A stretch of DNA of 64,000 nucleotides from Bradyrhizobium sp. Gha (lineage in GTDB: Bacteria; Pseudomonadota; Alphaproteobacteria; Rhizobiales; Xanthobacteraceae). The stretch is from the NCBI RefSeq assembly GCF_900113735.1, contig NZ_FOQM01000017.1:1-64000 (forward strand), read 5' to 3'. The translations under genes and the position numbers were made by a program. Below are positions 24,272-32,290 of the stretch, one piece after another (position 1 is the first letter of the stretch; each line of letters begins with the position of its first letter). Below the pieces are notes generated by a model that had not been told where the DNA came from, did not search any database, and saw only the letters and a program-made list of their open reading frames with translations.

Positions 24272-26326
24272 TCACCTGTTAAACAGCTGTCGCATCACGT
24301 CGTTCATCGGCTGGCTGTCCTGCTGCGCCGCAGGCGGGTCCTGGGTCACCGGGTCCTGGGCCAGCGGGTCCTGGGTCGGCGGGGCCTGCGGCGCCGGTGC
24401 GCCGGGCAGGCTGCGGCTTCGGCCGGCGCCGTTTCCGTTGCCGCTCGACAGCCCCTGTTGGATCAGATTGCCGATCGCTTCGCCCAGCTGGCCCCCGAGC
24501 AGATCGTTTTGCCCTTGTCCTTGCCCGGGCCGTTGCGCCTGCGGATCGGCGTTGCCGCCACTCGGGGTGGGGCCGCCGAGGCCAAAACTGTTCAGGATAT
24601 TGCCGAGCCCGGCGCCGTCAGGGCCGAACAGGCCCTTGCCCATCTCGCGCAGCTTCGCATAGGCGGCATCAGGATTGTCGAGCACGCCGGCCATGTCGGG
24701 ATAGATCCGCGGCTGCGACCACGGGCCTGTGATCATCACGGGAATGCCGAAGCCGACCGGTTCGGACGTGCGGCCCTGGCCTTCGGTCGTCATTACCAGT
24801 TTCGGCTCGACGCGAAAGCCCATCATCTTGGTGTCGAGCGCAATGGTGCCGGCGCCGGTGACACGCACCAGCGGGCCGATCAGATTGAGATCGGTCGTCA
24901 CCGCCTGGCCCTTGTCGATGCGGAAAGAGGCGGAGAGCTGTGACAGGTCCGTGCTCTGCTCCTGGCTGGCGTTCTGCTTGTCCTGCCAGCCCGACAGCGT
25001 GCCAGATGTCAGCGAACGGATCACCTGCGCGACATTGATGCCGCGGATGCTGCCGTCCTGGAAATTGACGAAGGCCGTGCCTTGCATGTTCGCCATCAGC
25101 GCGCGCTGGCTGGCGCCGGCGCTGCGCAGGGCGAGCTTGGCCTGCAGCTTGCCGTCGATGCGGTCGAATTCGGCAAGGCCCTGCAGCAGCGGCAGCGCGC
25201 GCACGCCGACGAGGTCGGAATGCATCGCAAAGCTAGGCGCGCCGCTGGTCGCATCCAAAATCGCTTCGCCCGAGACCTGGCCGCCGTAAGTGCCAAGATT
25301 GGCCGTGCCCGCCTTCAAGATGCCGCCTGCGAGCTTTGCATCCAGCGCCAGCGGCGCAAGACGGGCATCGCCGATGACGGCTTCGTTGGCCGAGACCCTG
25401 ATCTGGGCGTCGACATAATTGAGTCCGGACACGTCGATCGGCGCATCGCTCCAGGGCTGCCCGGTCGCACCGCCAGGCGATTTCGCCAGCGGGATTGCGA
25501 GCCGCTGGAAATCGAGATCGAGCTTCACCAGCGGCTTGCTCGCGATGTCGACCGAAGCCCAGCCATTGAAGCCGCCATCGCCGAGCGTGCCGCTCACGCC
25601 GTTGATCATCACGACCGCGCCGTTCAGGCGCATGTCGGCATGGCCGGCGAGTTGAGACGTCAGCACGTCAGGCATGTCGATGGCGAAATCCACCGGGATG
25701 GTCTGCCGCTCGATCGGCGGCGCCGGCGTCGTCGCCTTGATGTCGAACCTCGTCGGGTGCTCGCCGAGGCGCGCGGTGCCGGCGATATTGACCTTGCGGT
25801 CGCGGCTCGTGACGGCGTCGGCGTTGATGGCGCTGATGCGGCCTTCGACGCGGTCGCGCGCGCGAGAGAATGTGATCTCGCCGTTGCTGATCTTGATGCG
25901 CTCGATCGTCGCGCCGCTCATGTCGAGCGCGAACGCCTGCGGCGATGCATCGGTGTTGGGCAGGCGCTCGCGCAGCAGCGGCTGATGCAGCACGGGGTGG
26001 CTGACGACAATCTCGCTGATCTCGGGACGGCCCGACCATGCGCTCGCAAGCGACATGTCGGCCTGCACGCTGTCGATCGTCAGGCGCGTGATGCCGCTGC
26101 GGTCCTTGGGATCCTGCAGCGTCAGATCGTTCAGCGTGATGTTCAGCGTCGGCCAAAGGCTGATCCTGGCGGTGCCGTCGATCGACAGGCGATAGCCGGT
26201 CGCCTGCTCGACGCGCGAGGCAATCGTCGCGGTCAGGAAGCCCGAGGGAATCCCGATCACCAGCAGCAGGCCGGCCACGATGATGATTGCGGCCACCGCA
26301 GCGCCGGCGAATTTCATTGCTCTCAT
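24272..26326 (-). CDS. AsmA-family protein
   Basis: A 684-aa protein with an N-terminal membrane anchor (about 6-28) and the AsmA start pattern: TATIASRVEQATGYRLSIDG, ARISLWPTLNITLNDLTLQD. The C-terminal AsmA segment (GTAFVNFQDGSIRGINVAQVIRSL ... DLSQLSASFRIDKGQAVTTDLNLIGPLVRVTGAGTI) is also intact, then comes a Gly/Gln/Pro-rich disordered tail (about 580-684). AsmA-like proteins are periplasmic beta-rich proteins of the inner membrane linked to lipid transport and outer-membrane assembly. The gene is upstream of and parallel to the cyclase, 129 bases away, and divergent from Crp/Fnr. Confidence 0.9.
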   Translation of the reverse strand: MRAMKFAGAAVAAIIIVAGLLLVIGIPSGFLTATIASRVEQATGYRLSIDGTARISLWPTLNITLNDLTLQDPKDRSGITRLTIDSVQADMSLASAWSGRPEISEIVVSHPVLHQPLLRERLPNTDASPQAFALDMSGATIERIKISNGEITFSRARDRVEGRISAINADAVTSRDRKVNIAGTARLGEHPTRFDIKATTPAPPIERQTIPVDFAIDMPDVLTSQLAGHADMRLNGAVVMINGVSGTLGDGGFNGWASVDIASKPLVKLDLDFQRLAIPLAKSPGGATGQPWSDAPIDVSGLNYVDAQIRVSANEAVIGDARLAPLALDAKLAGGILKAGTANLGTYGGQVSGEAILDATSGAPSFAMHSDLVGVRALPLLQGLAEFDRIDGKLQAKLALRSAGASQRALMANMQGTAFVNFQDGSIRGINVAQVIRSLTSGTLSGWQDKQNASQEQSTDLSQLSASFRIDKGQAVTTDLNLIGPLVRVTGAGTIALDTKMMGFRVEPKLVMTTEGQGRTSEPVGFGIPVMITGPWSQPRIYPDMAGVLDNPDAAYAKLREMGKGLFGPDGAGLGNILNSFGLGGPTPSGGNADPQAQRPGQGQGQNDLLGGQLGEAIGNLIQQGLSSGNGNGAGRSRSLPGAPAPQAPPTQDPLAQDPVTQDPPAAQQDSQPMNDVMRQLFNR

Positions 26327-26447
26327 GTCGACTTTCCAAGAACTGCAGCGTCGAAACCGGCCGGTTGCCGTCCATTCGCCTGAGTTTATCCCGGGACGGG
26401 AGACCGCTCCAAGCGGCTAAAAATAGTCGGGAGGTGCTGCAAAGTTA

Positions 26448-26463
26448 TGTGACTTATGACACA
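26448..26463 (+). promoter_or_regulatory. Possible CRP-type binding site upstream of the Crp/Fnr gene
   Basis: TGTGA-CTTATG-ACACA matches the CRP consensus TGTGA-N6-TCACA at nine of ten positions and lies 79 bases before the Crp/Fnr start, between the divergent AsmA and Crp genes. Suggests autoregulation. Confidence 0.45.
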
Positions 26464-26541
26464 CTTCCCCGCGCGGTTTTACGCGATTCTGACGTCGATG
26501 CTGCCAAGCGATTTGCCGAAGCGATTCACAAGGACGTTGAA

Positions 26542-27216
26542 ATGAGCAAGCAGGCCGAATTTGCGGTCATTCTGAAAATGAATGCCATGTTCGCCGACCT
26601 CGGTCCGGACGAGCTCCAGCGGCTGGCCAATCTTTGCCACACCCAGCATCTGGCAAATGGCGAGGTGTTGTTCCAGAAGGGCGATGCGGGAGACGCGCTG
26701 TTCGGCGTGCGCCGTGGTCAGGTCCGCATCGAGACTGGCGCGTCCGATGGCAGCCGGCTGACGCTGAACTTCATGGGACCGGGCGATCTGTTCGGAGAGG
26801 TCGCGGTGCTCGACGGCCAGAGCCGCACTGCGGATGCGACCGCCGGTGAAGCCAGCGAATTGTTCGTGTTGCGGCGCGAAGACTTTCTTGCTTTCCTCGA
26901 ACGTGAGCCAAAGGTCGCGATCAAGATCATCGCGCTGCTGTGCCAGCGCGTTCGCTGGCAGAGTGAACGCATGGAAGAGTCGATGTTGCAGCCTTTGCCG
27001 GTGCGGCTGGCGCGGCGGCTCTGCGCGCTTGGCGCCGATTTCGGTTCCGAAGTCCACATCTCGCAGGAGCAGCTCGGCGTCTTCGTCGGCGCCGCTCGCG
27101 AGAGCGTCAACCGCCAGCTTCAGGCCTGGCGCAAGGAAGCGATCCTCGATCTCCAGCGCGGCCGCATCCTGCTTCGGAACATGTCCAAGCTGACCGCGAT
27201 CGCGCGGAACGAGTAG
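26542..27216 (+). CDS. Crp/Fnr-family transcriptional regulator
   Basis: A 224-aa regulator. The frame is open upstream, but the ATG at 26542 with AAGGA nine bases before it gives the family's normal length. The N-terminal cyclic-nucleotide-binding fold (about 12-130) holds FGEVAVLDGQSRTADATAG, which fits a phosphate-binding cassette (Glu and Arg-Thr) able to bind cAMP. The C-terminal winged helix (about 150-215) has ISQEQLGVFVGAARESVNRQLQAWRK as the recognition helix. There is no N-terminal Cys cluster, so it is not an Fnr-type iron-sulfur sensor. The adenylate cyclase nearby makes cAMP the likely ligand. Confidence 0.9.
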   Translation: MSKQAEFAVILKMNAMFADLGPDELQRLANLCHTQHLANGEVLFQKGDAGDALFGVRRGQVRIETGASDGSRLTLNFMGPGDLFGEVAVLDGQSRTADATAGEASELFVLRREDFLAFLEREPKVAIKIIALLCQRVRWQSERMEESMLQPLPVRLARRLCALGADFGSEVHISQEQLGVFVGAARESVNRQLQAWRKEAILDLQRGRILLRNMSKLTAIARNE

Positions 27217-27273
27217 GACGAAGCATCGCGGCGAAGACTTTCGTCGCGCTGCGACGGCTTCTGCAGAGCGCGC

Positions 27274-30200
27274 TTACTCCGCCGCCGGGTGCACGATGCG
27301 CTTCGGCGCATGCGCCGTATCCGCGGCGTCACGGTGGCCGCTGCTCTCGGCGTCTTCGCCGTGCACGATCAGCCGCTTGCCGAAGCGCCAGATCAGGGCG
27401 CCGAAATCGTCCATCACCATGAACATTGCCGGCACAAACACCAGCGAGAGGATGGTCGAGAAGATCAGGCCGCCGATCACCGCGAGCGCCATCGGCGAGC
27501 GGAACTCGCCGCCGGCACCGACCGCGAGCGCGCTCGGCATCATGCCGGCCGCCATTGCGATCGTGGTCATCACGATCGGACGGGCGCGCTTCATGCCGGC
27601 GTCGATCATCGCCTCGTCGCGCGGCTTGCCGGTATTGACGGATTCGATCGCGAATTCCACCAGCATGATCGCGTTCTTGGTCACGATGCCCATCAGCATC
27701 AGGATGCCGATCCAGACCGGCGTGGTGAGCTGCTTGCCGGTGACGAGCAAGGCCGCGATCGCACCGCCGATCGAGAGCGGAAGCGAGAACAGGATGGTGA
27801 TCGGCTGCAGGAAAGTGCCAAACAGCAGCACCAGCACCGCATAGACCATCATCAGGCCGGCCGTGATCGCAGTGGCGAACCCGTCGGACAGTTCGTTGAG
27901 GCTTTCGGCGTCGCCGGAGGGAGAGACCTTCACGCCCTTCGGCAGGCTCTTCATGACGGGGAGATCGTAGATCTTCTTGGTGGCGTCGCCGAGTGCCGCG
28001 CTGCCGACGAGATCGGCAGCGACGGTTGCCTGCCGCTCGCGGTCGTAGCGGTTGATGCTGGTCGGACCCTGGTCGAGCTTGACGTCCGCGATGACCGAGA
28101 GCGGGACACCGCCCTTCTCGCCATGCTCGCCGAGCGGAACGCGCAACTGCTCGAGCGTCTTCAGATTGCCGCGCGCCGCGTCCTCGAGCTGCACGCGGAT
28201 CGGCACAAGACGGTCGCCGACGTCGAACTTGGCGAGCGCCGGACCGACATCGCCGATCGTCGCGACACGGATGGTCTGCGAGAGGCTTTCGGTCGAGACG
28301 CCCAGTCGCGCGGCGAGATCGGCGCGCGGCTCGATGCGCAGTTCGGGACGTTCCAGCGACGTCTCCGAGATCACGTCGGAGATGGTCGGAATTCGCTTCA
28401 TCTGCGTCGCGAGTTCACTGGCGACGTTGTTGACGATGTTGGCATCGACACCGGTCACCACCAGCGAGATCGCGCGCAATCCGTTCTCGTCGAGGAACCA
28501 GAACCGGATATCGGGAACGTTCTCCAGTTCCTGACTGATCGAGAATTCGAGCTCGCGCTGGGTGATCTTGCGGTCGTTCTTGGGCGTGTAGTTGATGATC
28601 AACGAAGCGCGCCGGACTTCCTGGGTACCCGGTGGAACGCGGCCGCCATCGACGAAGATGCTTTTCACCTCCGGCCGCTTGCGCAGGCGCGCGACGATGT
28701 CCTCGGTGACCTTTTCGGTGTAGGCGAGCTGCGTGCCCGGCGGCAGTTCGAGGGCCAGCAGCGAGCGCGCGCTATCCTGCGCCGGCAGGAAGCCCTGCGG
28801 CAGCAGCGTGATGCTCCAGATCGAGGCGGCGAAGATGCCGAAGCCGATCAGCACGGTGATGAAATAATGCTTCACCGACCACGAGACGACGCCGTGATAG
28901 GTGCGCAGGATGCGGCCGGGTGGCGGCTCTTCGTGCGCGTGATGCTTGAGGAAATAGGCGGCGAGCATCGGCGTCACGAACCGCGCCGCAAGCAGCGAGA
29001 AGAACACCTGCACCGAGACCGTGATGCCGAACTGCTTGAAGAATTGCCCCGCGATACCCGACATGAAGCTCGCGGGCGCGAAGATCGCGATGATGGTCAG
29101 CGAGATCGCGATCACCGCGAGGCCAATTTCGTCGGCGGCTTCGAGGGCGGCACGATAGGGCGATTTACCCATGTTCATGTGCCGCACGATGTTCTCGATC
29201 TCGACGATGGCGTCGTCGACCAGGATACCTGTCGATAGCGTGATGGCGAGGAAGCTGACGAGGTTGAGCGAGAAGCCGAGGATGTCCATCGCCCAGAAGG
29301 CCGGGAAGATCGACAGCGGCAGCGAGACCGCGGCAATCATGGTGGCGCGCAAGTCGCGCAGGAACAGCAGCACGATGACGACGGCGAGAATGGCGCCCTC
29401 GAACAACGTCGAGATCGCCGCTTCGTAATTGCCGTTGGTGTAGTCCACCGAGGTATCGATCAGCTTCAGGTCGACATCGGGATAGGCGGCTTTGAGCGCG
29501 TCGATGCGCTTCTGCACGGCTGCGGCGACCTTCACGTCGCTGGCGCCCTTGGACCGCTTGATGCCGAGCGCGACCACCGGCTCGCCGTTGAAGCGGGCGA
29601 AGGTACGACGGTCGGCGATGGTGTCGGTCACGGTGCCGAGATCGTCGAGACGGACCTCGCCGCCGCCGAACAGCGGGACCATGGTGCCCGTCAGGTCGCT
29701 GAGAGTCTTGGCGCCGGCCAGAGTCCGGATGGCCTGGTCGTTCTTGCCGATCTCGGCACGACCGCCGGCGACGTCGACATTGGTGCCGCGCAGGCTCTGG
29801 CTGACATTGACGGCAGTCAGCCCCATCGCCTGCAGGCGATCAGGATCGAGCGAAACCAGGATCTCACGTTCGACACCGCCGATGCGCTCGACCTGGGCGA
29901 CGCCGCGCACGCCCTGCAGCGCGCGCTTGACCACGTCGTCGACGAAATAGGAGAGCTGCTCCGGCGTCTTGCCCGGCGAGATCGCGGCATAGGTTACAAT
30001 CGGCAGGCCGATCACGTCGACGCGCTGGATCAGCGGCTCGGTCACGTTTTGCGGCAGGTTCGAGCGCACGCGGGTCACCGCGTCCTTGACGTCGTTGAGC
30101 GCACGGTCGGTGTTGGTCTCCAGCGCGAACTGGATGGTGGTGACTGACACGCCATCGGTGATCGAGGACGTGATGTGCCGCACGCCCTCGACGCCGGAAA

Positions 30201-30417
30201 CGGCGTCTTCGACCGTCTTGGTGACCTGGGATTCGAGCTCTGCGGGCGCTGCGCCGAACTGCGCCACAGCGACCGAAATCACGGGAATGTCGGCCGAGGG
30301 CAGTCGCGTGATCGCGAGCTTGGTGAAGGAGATCCAGCCGAGCATCAGGAGGATGATCGAAAAGACCACCGATGGCAGCGGATTACGGATCGACCATGCC
30401 GAGATATTGAGAGCCAT
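27274..30417 (-). CDS. RND-family efflux permease (AcrB type)
   Basis: A 1047-aa inner-membrane pump: 12 membrane spans with two large periplasmic loops. It starts MALNISAWSIRNPLPSVVFS, and TM4 holds GILVDDAIVEIEN with the two Asp of the proton relay. Other family marks: KDAVTRVRSNLPQNV, ITLSTGILVDD, PLSIFPAFWAM and the repeat in the C-terminal half, PLSIGGAIAALL ... MGIVTKNAIMLVEF. It exports drugs, solvents or metabolites using the proton gradient. The ATG overlaps the adaptor stop by one base (TGATG), so the two are translationally coupled. The outer-membrane channel is not encoded here. Confidence 0.95.
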   Translation of the reverse strand: MALNISAWSIRNPLPSVVFSIILLMLGWISFTKLAITRLPSADIPVISVAVAQFGAAPAELESQVTKTVEDAVSGVEGVRHITSSITDGVSVTTIQFALETNTDRALNDVKDAVTRVRSNLPQNVTEPLIQRVDVIGLPIVTYAAISPGKTPEQLSYFVDDVVKRALQGVRGVAQVERIGGVEREILVSLDPDRLQAMGLTAVNVSQSLRGTNVDVAGGRAEIGKNDQAIRTLAGAKTLSDLTGTMVPLFGGGEVRLDDLGTVTDTIADRRTFARFNGEPVVALGIKRSKGASDVKVAAAVQKRIDALKAAYPDVDLKLIDTSVDYTNGNYEAAISTLFEGAILAVVIVLLFLRDLRATMIAAVSLPLSIFPAFWAMDILGFSLNLVSFLAITLSTGILVDDAIVEIENIVRHMNMGKSPYRAALEAADEIGLAVIAISLTIIAIFAPASFMSGIAGQFFKQFGITVSVQVFFSLLAARFVTPMLAAYFLKHHAHEEPPPGRILRTYHGVVSWSVKHYFITVLIGFGIFAASIWSITLLPQGFLPAQDSARSLLALELPPGTQLAYTEKVTEDIVARLRKRPEVKSIFVDGGRVPPGTQEVRRASLIINYTPKNDRKITQRELEFSISQELENVPDIRFWFLDENGLRAISLVVTGVDANIVNNVASELATQMKRIPTISDVISETSLERPELRIEPRADLAARLGVSTESLSQTIRVATIGDVGPALAKFDVGDRLVPIRVQLEDAARGNLKTLEQLRVPLGEHGEKGGVPLSVIADVKLDQGPTSINRYDRERQATVAADLVGSAALGDATKKIYDLPVMKSLPKGVKVSPSGDAESLNELSDGFATAITAGLMMVYAVLVLLFGTFLQPITILFSLPLSIGGAIAALLVTGKQLTTPVWIGILMLMGIVTKNAIMLVEFAIESVNTGKPRDEAMIDAGMKRARPIVMTTIAMAAGMMPSALAVGAGGEFRSPMALAVIGGLIFSTILSLVFVPAMFMVMDDFGALIWRFGKRLIVHGEDAESSGHRDAADTAHAPKRIVHPAAE

Positions 30418-31346
30418 CAGCGTACCCGCGTGCGATCGAGTTCATCGGCGAACATGGTCTTGATCTGGTCGCCGTCATGGAGCGAAGAGCCGGCGTCGGC
30501 CACGACGATTTCGCCGACTTCGACCCCTTCCAGGATTTCCGTTTGGCTGTCGGATGTCAGCCCGACGCGCACCCTCCGCGTCTCGACGGTGTTGCCCTTG
30601 ACCACCTGCACGGTCAGATGGTCGATCGCGGTCTTGGGGACGGCGACGCCGCAGCTTCGCTTGGCGTCGATCGAGGCGCGGGCAAACACGCCGACCTTCA
30701 GCGAAGGATTGTTGGTGACGCTGATACGGACGCGGCCGAGCTGCGTGGCACGGTCGATCTCGGGCGCGACCAGCCGGACCCGGCCAATCAGATCGGCGGC
30801 ATCGTCGCGGCTGATCCGCACCGTCGCTCCCGGGCTGAGCTTCGGCATGTGCACGGCCGGGACCTGCGCATCCAGCTCGATCTCGTTGTTGACGGCGATA
30901 CGGAACATCGGTCCGGCTTGCGGCGAGGCCGGCGCACCGACGATGGTCCGCACTTCCGTGATGAGGCCCGGTGCGGGCGCCTTCAGCGAGATCGGCCCCT
31001 GCGGGGCCGGCCTCTGCGGCTGACCGGGAATCTGCGGCGGCGCCGTCAGGCGCGCCAGCTCCTGGTTGTCGGTGACGACAGTGCCCTCGGTGACGAAGAG
31101 GTCGGTGACCTTCGATCCTTCCTGGTCGACGATGACCACGGCCTCACGCCGCGGCACGAAGAAACCTGTCACCCGCACGAGGTCGGAGAAGCAGGCATTG
31201 GTCGACTTCGTCACGATGACGAGCGCCTCGCCCGGCGTCTCCTTCGCCTCGGGACGATGCCGATGCTCGAACCAGTAATAGCCGACGCCGAGCGCAAGGA
31301 TGAACGCCACGGTACCCGCAGGCTTGAGATATTCGGAGACGTTCAT
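30417..31346 (-). CDS. RND efflux periplasmic adaptor
   Basis: A 309-aa membrane fusion protein with an N-terminal membrane helix (about 11-27). Adaptor landmarks: EAVVIVDQEGSKVTDLFVTE and GTVVTDNQELARL (lipoyl half), ISLKAPAPGLITEVRTIVGAPAS (second half), ARVRISVTNNPSLKVGVFARASI (barrel) and EGVEVGEIVVADAGSSLHDGDQIK. As in the orphan adaptor at 4982, the coiled hairpin is very short and a CFSD block follows the N-terminus, so the two are paralogues. It partners the permease next door. Upstream in the same direction are OmpA and the pseudo-caspase, with gaps of about 140 bases. Confidence 0.88.
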   Translation of the reverse strand: MNVSEYLKPAGTVAFILALGVGYYWFEHRHRPEAKETPGEALVIVTKSTNACFSDLVRVTGFFVPRREAVVIVDQEGSKVTDLFVTEGTVVTDNQELARLTAPPQIPGQPQRPAPQGPISLKAPAPGLITEVRTIVGAPASPQAGPMFRIAVNNEIELDAQVPAVHMPKLSPGATVRISRDDAADLIGRVRLVAPEIDRATQLGRVRISVTNNPSLKVGVFARASIDAKRSCGVAVPKTAIDHLTVQVVKGNTVETRRVRVGLTSDSQTEILEGVEVGEIVVADAGSSLHDGDQIKTMFADELDRTRVR

Positions 31347-31489
31347 CGCCGGATCATCCTGGCCTGGCTCGGGGTTGTGGAGCGGGTTTCCCTGATACGA
31401 AGCGGCGTCCCGCAGGACTGGGGGACGCGCGCCGGGAACAAGACCTTACACCACATCACGACTTGTCACTGCAACGGGTTACGTCGTGG

Positions 31490-32152
31490 TCACTTCGATG
31501 CGGTGGTCTTGTTTTCCATATTCACGACCTGCACGCGGCGGTTCACCTCCGCCATCGGCTGGGTCGGATCCTTCAGCTTGCTCTTGCCATAGCCCACGGT
31601 GACGAGGTCGGTGGCGGCGATGCTGTATTTCTCGACCAGATAGCGCTTGATCGAATCCGCGCGGCGTTCAGAGAGCTCCTGATTGTAGCTCTCGCCGCCG
31701 GCGGCGTCGGTGTGGCCGGCGACCACGAAGGTCGAGCCCTTCAGATCGGGGCTGGTCAGGGCGCGGCCCAGTGCCTGCACCGACGGTAGTGACTTGGCGC
31801 TGATATCGGCCGAGTTGTAGTCGAAGGTGATTTCGAGATCGATATTCGGCTTGTCCTTGGCTGCGGTTGCGATCTCCTCGCGCTCGGTCGAGGAAAGCGA
31901 GCGCGTGGCACGACCGCGGACGGACTGGATCAGCTTGGTTTCCGCCGGATTCGGCGCGGGATCGGCTTGAGGGGCGATCGAGAGGCCGCGGGTCAGGGGC
32001 TTCTTCTGCGGCGCCAGGGCCCGGACGATCTCGTTCTCCGTGACGTTCCTGCCGTTGCCGTCATCGCCGGCGAAGGCTGGTGCCAGCGACAGCGCGGCAC
32101 CGAGGGTGATGATGGACAGAATCGCTGTCAGTCCTTTTCCAGCCGATCTCAT
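31490..32152 (-). CDS. OmpA-family peptidoglycan-binding protein
   Basis: The ATG at 32152, preceded by GGAGGGACTGAC, is preferred over one 36 bases upstream. The 220-aa protein has a signal peptide (cleavage near AFAGDD), a short helical region and a C-terminal OmpA/MotB domain (about 105-220). Its marks are ITFDYNSADISAKSLPSVQALG, GSTFVVAGHTDAAGGESYNQ, LSERRADSIKRYLVEKYSI and VGYGKSKLKDPTQPMAEVNRRV, with the Asp and Arg that hold diaminopimelate. No beta-barrel is present, so it is soluble in the periplasm or lipid-free and binds the wall. It lies between the pseudo-caspase and the RND genes, all in one direction. Confidence 0.88.
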   Translation of the reverse strand: MRSAGKGLTAILSIITLGAALSLAPAFAGDDGNGRNVTENEIVRALAPQKKPLTRGLSIAPQADPAPNPAETKLIQSVRGRATRSLSSTEREEIATAAKDKPNIDLEITFDYNSADISAKSLPSVQALGRALTSPDLKGSTFVVAGHTDAAGGESYNQELSERRADSIKRYLVEKYSIAATDLVTVGYGKSKLKDPTQPMAEVNRRVQVVNMENKTTASK

Positions 32153-32290
32153 TGTCAGTCCCTCCTGCGCGAGCCCGCGCTGTTCCAAAACCTCGGCGAC
32201 AGGCCCACGGCAACGCCAGCGGCATCCGTTCGGTTAGTCTTGGCCGGATCGCCAGGGGTTCGAGCGCCGCCCGCCCCAAATCAAAAAATA

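Noticed and set aside
27289..29238. A 649-codon plus-strand frame antisense to the RND permease
   Set aside because: Composition is Arg/Asp/His-rich as in shadow frames; the opposite strand codes a complete AcrB-type pump.
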